Source of the DNA: Fibrobacter sp.
Lineage (GTDB): Bacteria; Fibrobacterota; Fibrobacteria; Fibrobacterales; Fibrobacteraceae
NCBI GenBank assembly: GCA_017475045.1
Contig: JAFVGH010000043.1
Location: forward strand, 40,823 to 104,822
Direction: 5' to 3'
Length of the DNA: 64,000 nucleotides
Shown: positions 61,569-64,000 of the stretch, piece after piece
Numbering within the stretch: position 1 is the stretch's first letter
How the letters are laid out: each line of letters begins with the position of its first letter
Made by a program: the position numbers and the translations under genes
The notes under the pieces: generated by a model
Told to the model about the DNA's origin: nothing
Databases searched by the model: none
Seen by the model: only the letters and a program-made list of their open reading frames with translations

Positions 61569-62363
61569 GTGAAGAAGTACTATACAGTACAGATTATCCC
61601 GGAGGATTCTCACGAGATCAAGAAGTTCAGGATATCCACAAAGTGGTTCACATTCCTGAAGATTTTTCTCGCATTGTTTATAGTTGTACTCGGTGTTTTT
61701 GCCTTCCACCTGGCAAAAATCAACGTCATTGTCGCAAAATATGAGAAAATCCGCGTCATGAACGCGCAGCTCATCAAGAAGGACAAGAACTACGAGGAAA
61801 TGTTCATGCGTCTCGATTCCCTGTGGGTAATGGAGGAACGCATCCAGAACATCTTCGAGACGTTCATCGAGAACGACTCCAACAAGATCAATTCCATCAT
61901 CGACCGCAACAGGTTCGCACACACTCCCTCCGAGAAGAACAACATCGACTTTGACGCTCACGGCTGGAAGACCCTCGAGGAAAAACTCCGCGTGGAACAT
62001 GTTCCCGACCTTATCCCCGTGGTCGGTATCGTGAGCAAGAAGTTCTCGGAAGACGCCTCGCACCTCGGTACGGACTTCTCGGCCCAGCCCGGGAACCCGG
62101 TTTTCGCGACCGGAAGCGGTACTGTCGAATCAGCAGGGAAGATGGAGGAACTGGGCAACACCATCGTTATTAACCATGGGAACGGGTACGTGACCACGTA
62201 TTCGCACCTCATGAACATCAAGACGAAAAAGGGGAGCCCGGTCCACAAGGGCGACATCATCGGATCCGTGGGGAATACGGGCAATACGAACGGCCCCCAT
62301 CTACACTATACAATTACAAAGGATGGAGTCCCCCAGGACCCGGAAAGTTTTATAAATTACTAG
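61569..62363 (+). CDS. Membrane-anchored M23 peptidase (LytM)
   Basis: The 264-residue protein has one membrane span (residues 30-52), a coiled-coil (about 55-110), and an M23 domain with HLGTDFSA (His, Asp) and the GPHLHYTI HxH motif, so the zinc site is complete. It probably cuts peptidoglycan cross-links. The start is GTG with GGAG upstream. It is paired with the bactofilin gene 27 bp downstream, an arrangement known in cell-shape systems. Confidence 0.9.
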   Translation: MKKYYTVQIIPEDSHEIKKFRISTKWFTFLKIFLALFIVVLGVFAFHLAKINVIVAKYEKIRVMNAQLIKKDKNYEEMFMRLDSLWVMEERIQNIFETFIENDSNKINSIIDRNRFAHTPSEKNNIDFDAHGWKTLEEKLRVEHVPDLIPVVGIVSKKFSEDASHLGTDFSAQPGNPVFATGSGTVESAGKMEELGNTIVINHGNGYVTTYSHLMNIKTKKGSPVHKGDIIGSVGNTGNTNGPHLHYTITKDGVPQDPESFINY

Positions 62364-62390
62364 ACATAGTTTTTCAATCAGGAGCATAGC

Positions 62391-62762
62391 ATGGCTACAA
62401 AAGAACAGGAAATTACCCAGATCGGCAGCACCGTCAGCATCAAGGGCGATATCAGCGGCAAGAGTGATGTCCGTGTCGCCGGAACAGTGAACGGCAGCAT
62501 CAACATCGAAGGCGAGCTCATTATCGAGCGCAGCGGCTTTATCGAGGGCGAAATCAAGTCCACCAATACCGTAGTCGCCGGTAGCGTCAAGGGTAACATC
62601 GACTGCAGCGAAAAGCTCATACTCGAGAATACTTCCAAGTTCGTCGGCAACATCAAGACCAAGCATCTTATTATCCAGGAAGGCGCAATTTTCCAGGGTA
62701 ATTGCCAGATGGGCGTACCTGCACAGGCCCAGCCTGCTCCCCAGGTCAAGAAGGAGGCCTAA
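62391..62762 (+). CDS. Bactofilin
   Basis: The 123-residue protein is almost entirely bactofilin fold: repeated beta-helix turns such as SIKGDISGKSDVRVAGTVNGSI and SVKGNIDCSEKLIL, with a Pro/Gln-rich tail. It forms polymers at the membrane that position wall enzymes, here most likely the M23 peptidase encoded just upstream. In several bacteria bactofilins also help position ParABS. Confidence 0.93.
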   Translation: MATKEQEITQIGSTVSIKGDISGKSDVRVAGTVNGSINIEGELIIERSGFIEGEIKSTNTVVAGSVKGNIDCSEKLILENTSKFVGNIKTKHLIIQEGAIFQGNCQMGVPAQAQPAPQVKKEA

Positions 62763-63127
62763 TTCACTCCTATATCATAATTATCTTTCTATTTATATAT
62801 AGGAGTATGATTATGGTGCAGTGAATAGTGGATATAATTTGTGGGTTTTATACACAAGTCCATGAGAGTCAAAAACATACAAGTTCGAGAACCTTGTGGA
62901 CAAATGTTGAAAACTCACGAATGAATCCACGACCTTCAACGTGGACAGATGTTGAAAGGTAGTTTTCAATGACTGTGAACAATAAAAGCACAGAAAGGCA
63001 TTGAAAAACTACGGTTTTCTCGTCAGGAATATGAGCAATATCACACTCGTCTAGGTAAAATTGTTTTTTTCTTGATTAGAGCAAATCCATATTTTATATA
63101 TTAAATGAACTATTGCAAGGTGTTAAG
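62763..63127. other. Non-coding region with DnaA-like and direct repeats
   Basis: No gene is seen. It contains TTATACACA 62848-62856 (fits the DnaA-box TTATNCACA), TTGTCCACA on the minus strand near 62897, and two direct repeats GTGGACARATGTTGAAA at 62896-62912 and 62941-62957, 45 bp apart. TTGAAAACT (62908) is inverted as AGTTTTCAA (62961). Replication-origin or regulator-binding functions are possible. Confidence 0.45.
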
Positions 63128-63850
63128 TTGTTGAAGATAGGACAGATATCGGATATCCATATTGGCGAAGATGAAAGTCTTGTGCAGGATATCGACGTGC
63201 GCAAAAACTTTTTGGATGCACTGAATTCTGATTCCATGCAGGAACTAGACCTGCTTGTCCTGTCTGGTGACCTTGCAAACGAGGATGCCGAACCGGGAGC
63301 GTACAAGTTTATCGCCGACCAGATCAAGTCGGTGAGCTGCCCTGTGTGCATCATTCCCGGAAATCACGACAATATCGACGTGATGGCGCAGTATTTCGAC
63401 CTTCCCGTAAAGAACGGCAAGTGCTACTACCGCTTTGACCTCCAGGGCAGGTCTATCTTTTTCCTGGACAGCGCGTGTGGCGAAGTTTCGCGAGACCAGC
63501 TCGACTGGCTAGAGACCGAGATTCCGAAGGTGAAGAACGAGGTCCTGCTGTTCATGCACCATCCGCCCTGCTTCTGTGACCACAAGTTCATGGACCTTCA
63601 CTACCACTTGAAGAATATGCTGGAAGTTCAGGAAGTACTCGCGAAGTACAAGAACCTGAAGCATGTTTTCTGTGGACATTACCACTGCGAATTCGAAGAA
63701 AGTTTCGGAGACATCACCGTGCATGTCGCTCCGGCAACGCAGATGCAGATTGCTCCCGACAGGCCGTACTTCAAGCTCAAGAGCGACAAGCCCGGCTGGC
63801 AGGTGATAAAATGGGGCGAGAATTCTGTGGAAACTAAAGTCCATTATTAG
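63128..63850 (+). CDS. Calcineurin-like metallophosphoesterase
   Basis: The protein of about 240 residues has the full metal set in order: SDIHIG, SGDLAN, GNHDN, FMHHPP and GHYHCEF. It resembles cyclic-nucleotide phosphodiesterases of the CpdA type, but the substrate is not certain. No ATG is available; TTG 63128 has AAGG 7 nt upstream, with TTG 63113 and 63131 as alternatives. Confidence 0.85.
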   Translation: MLKIGQISDIHIGEDESLVQDIDVRKNFLDALNSDSMQELDLLVLSGDLANEDAEPGAYKFIADQIKSVSCPVCIIPGNHDNIDVMAQYFDLPVKNGKCYYRFDLQGRSIFFLDSACGEVSRDQLDWLETEIPKVKNEVLLFMHHPPCFCDHKFMDLHYHLKNMLEVQEVLAKYKNLKHVFCGHYHCEFEESFGDITVHVAPATQMQIAPDRPYFKLKSDKPGWQVIKWGENSVETKVHY

Positions 63851-63908
63851 TTTTTTTTGAGGAAATACCTTGAAAATGCTCGATTACTATGCTATATTTG
63901 CCACACAT

Positions 63909-63980
63909 GGCGGTTTAGCTCAGTGGTAGAGCACTGGAATCATAATCCATTGGTCCGGGGTTCAAATCCCTGAACCGCTA
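63909..63980 (+). tRNA. tRNA with CAU anticodon, probably elongator Met
   Basis: A full cloverleaf: acceptor 63909-63915 with 63973-63979, D arm GCTC/GAGC, anticodon CAT at 63941-63943 in loop ATCATAA, and T arm with TTCAAAT. No CCA is encoded. It lacks the GGG/CCC anticodon stem of initiators. Ile2 (CAU) cannot be fully excluded. Confidence 0.93.
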
Positions 63981-64000
63981 TTAAAAAAAGAGGCGCATAT

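Overview
The window looks like chromosomal DNA of a Fibrobacter-type bacterium (Fibrobacterota). This is inferred from gene style: secreted proteins ending in an FlgD-like T9SS-type tail, many small signal-peptide beta-barrel and lipoprotein genes, and an rsmG-parA-parB-M23-bactofilin block. No 16S gene is present to prove it. The right half (about 38-64 kb) reads mostly as core chromosome. The left 38 kb is a patchwork of accessory genes with visibly shifting base composition.

1-15.3 kb is one minus-strand defence-type operon: a giant DEAD/DEAH helicase with a DUF1998 end, a RapA/SNF2 helicase, an AAA/DUF4143 ATPase, a large N6-adenine methylase, a HEPN protein with Cys-rich tail, and a gene running off the left edge. 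It resembles class 1 DISARM, with DrmA and DrmB apparently fused and no DrmC. 15.3-21.4 kb is a scarred region: a hicB-acetyltransferase segment is present twice, the second copy is decayed, and ORF6N-PLD and DUF4062 genes sit around the copies. 21.4-24.9 kb holds small unknown genes, an SGNH hydrolase and a DUF3392 protein. 24.9-28.9 kb is sbcDC.

28.9-34.4 kb is an unusual overlapping operon: a queuosine-precursor-type (YhhQ/VUT) transporter, a double GT2 glycosyltransferase, and a single protein joining a kinase-like fold, two GT2 domains and a radical SAM domain. 35.2-38.0 kb is one 950-residue unknown protein with a HEPN-like motif. 38.2-40.3 kb is the most striking locus: a radical SAM/SPASM maturase followed 16 bp later by a 248-residue protein whose last 150 residues carry 25 cysteines on a strict 17-residue period (steps 5, 5, 7). 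This is a candidate undescribed RiPP-like system.

40.6-55.7 kb holds envelope proteins (a 1799-residue InlB-like repeat protein with a T9SS-like tail, beta-barrels, a FecR protein), nadA, mnmA, an HD-GYP receptor and a patatin. 55.7-63 kb is a chromosome-segregation region: five parS-like sites upstream of and overlapping rsmG-parA-parB, DnaA-box-like 9-mers in two non-coding stretches, then an M23 peptidase and a bactofilin. A phosphoesterase and a tRNA-CAU close the window.
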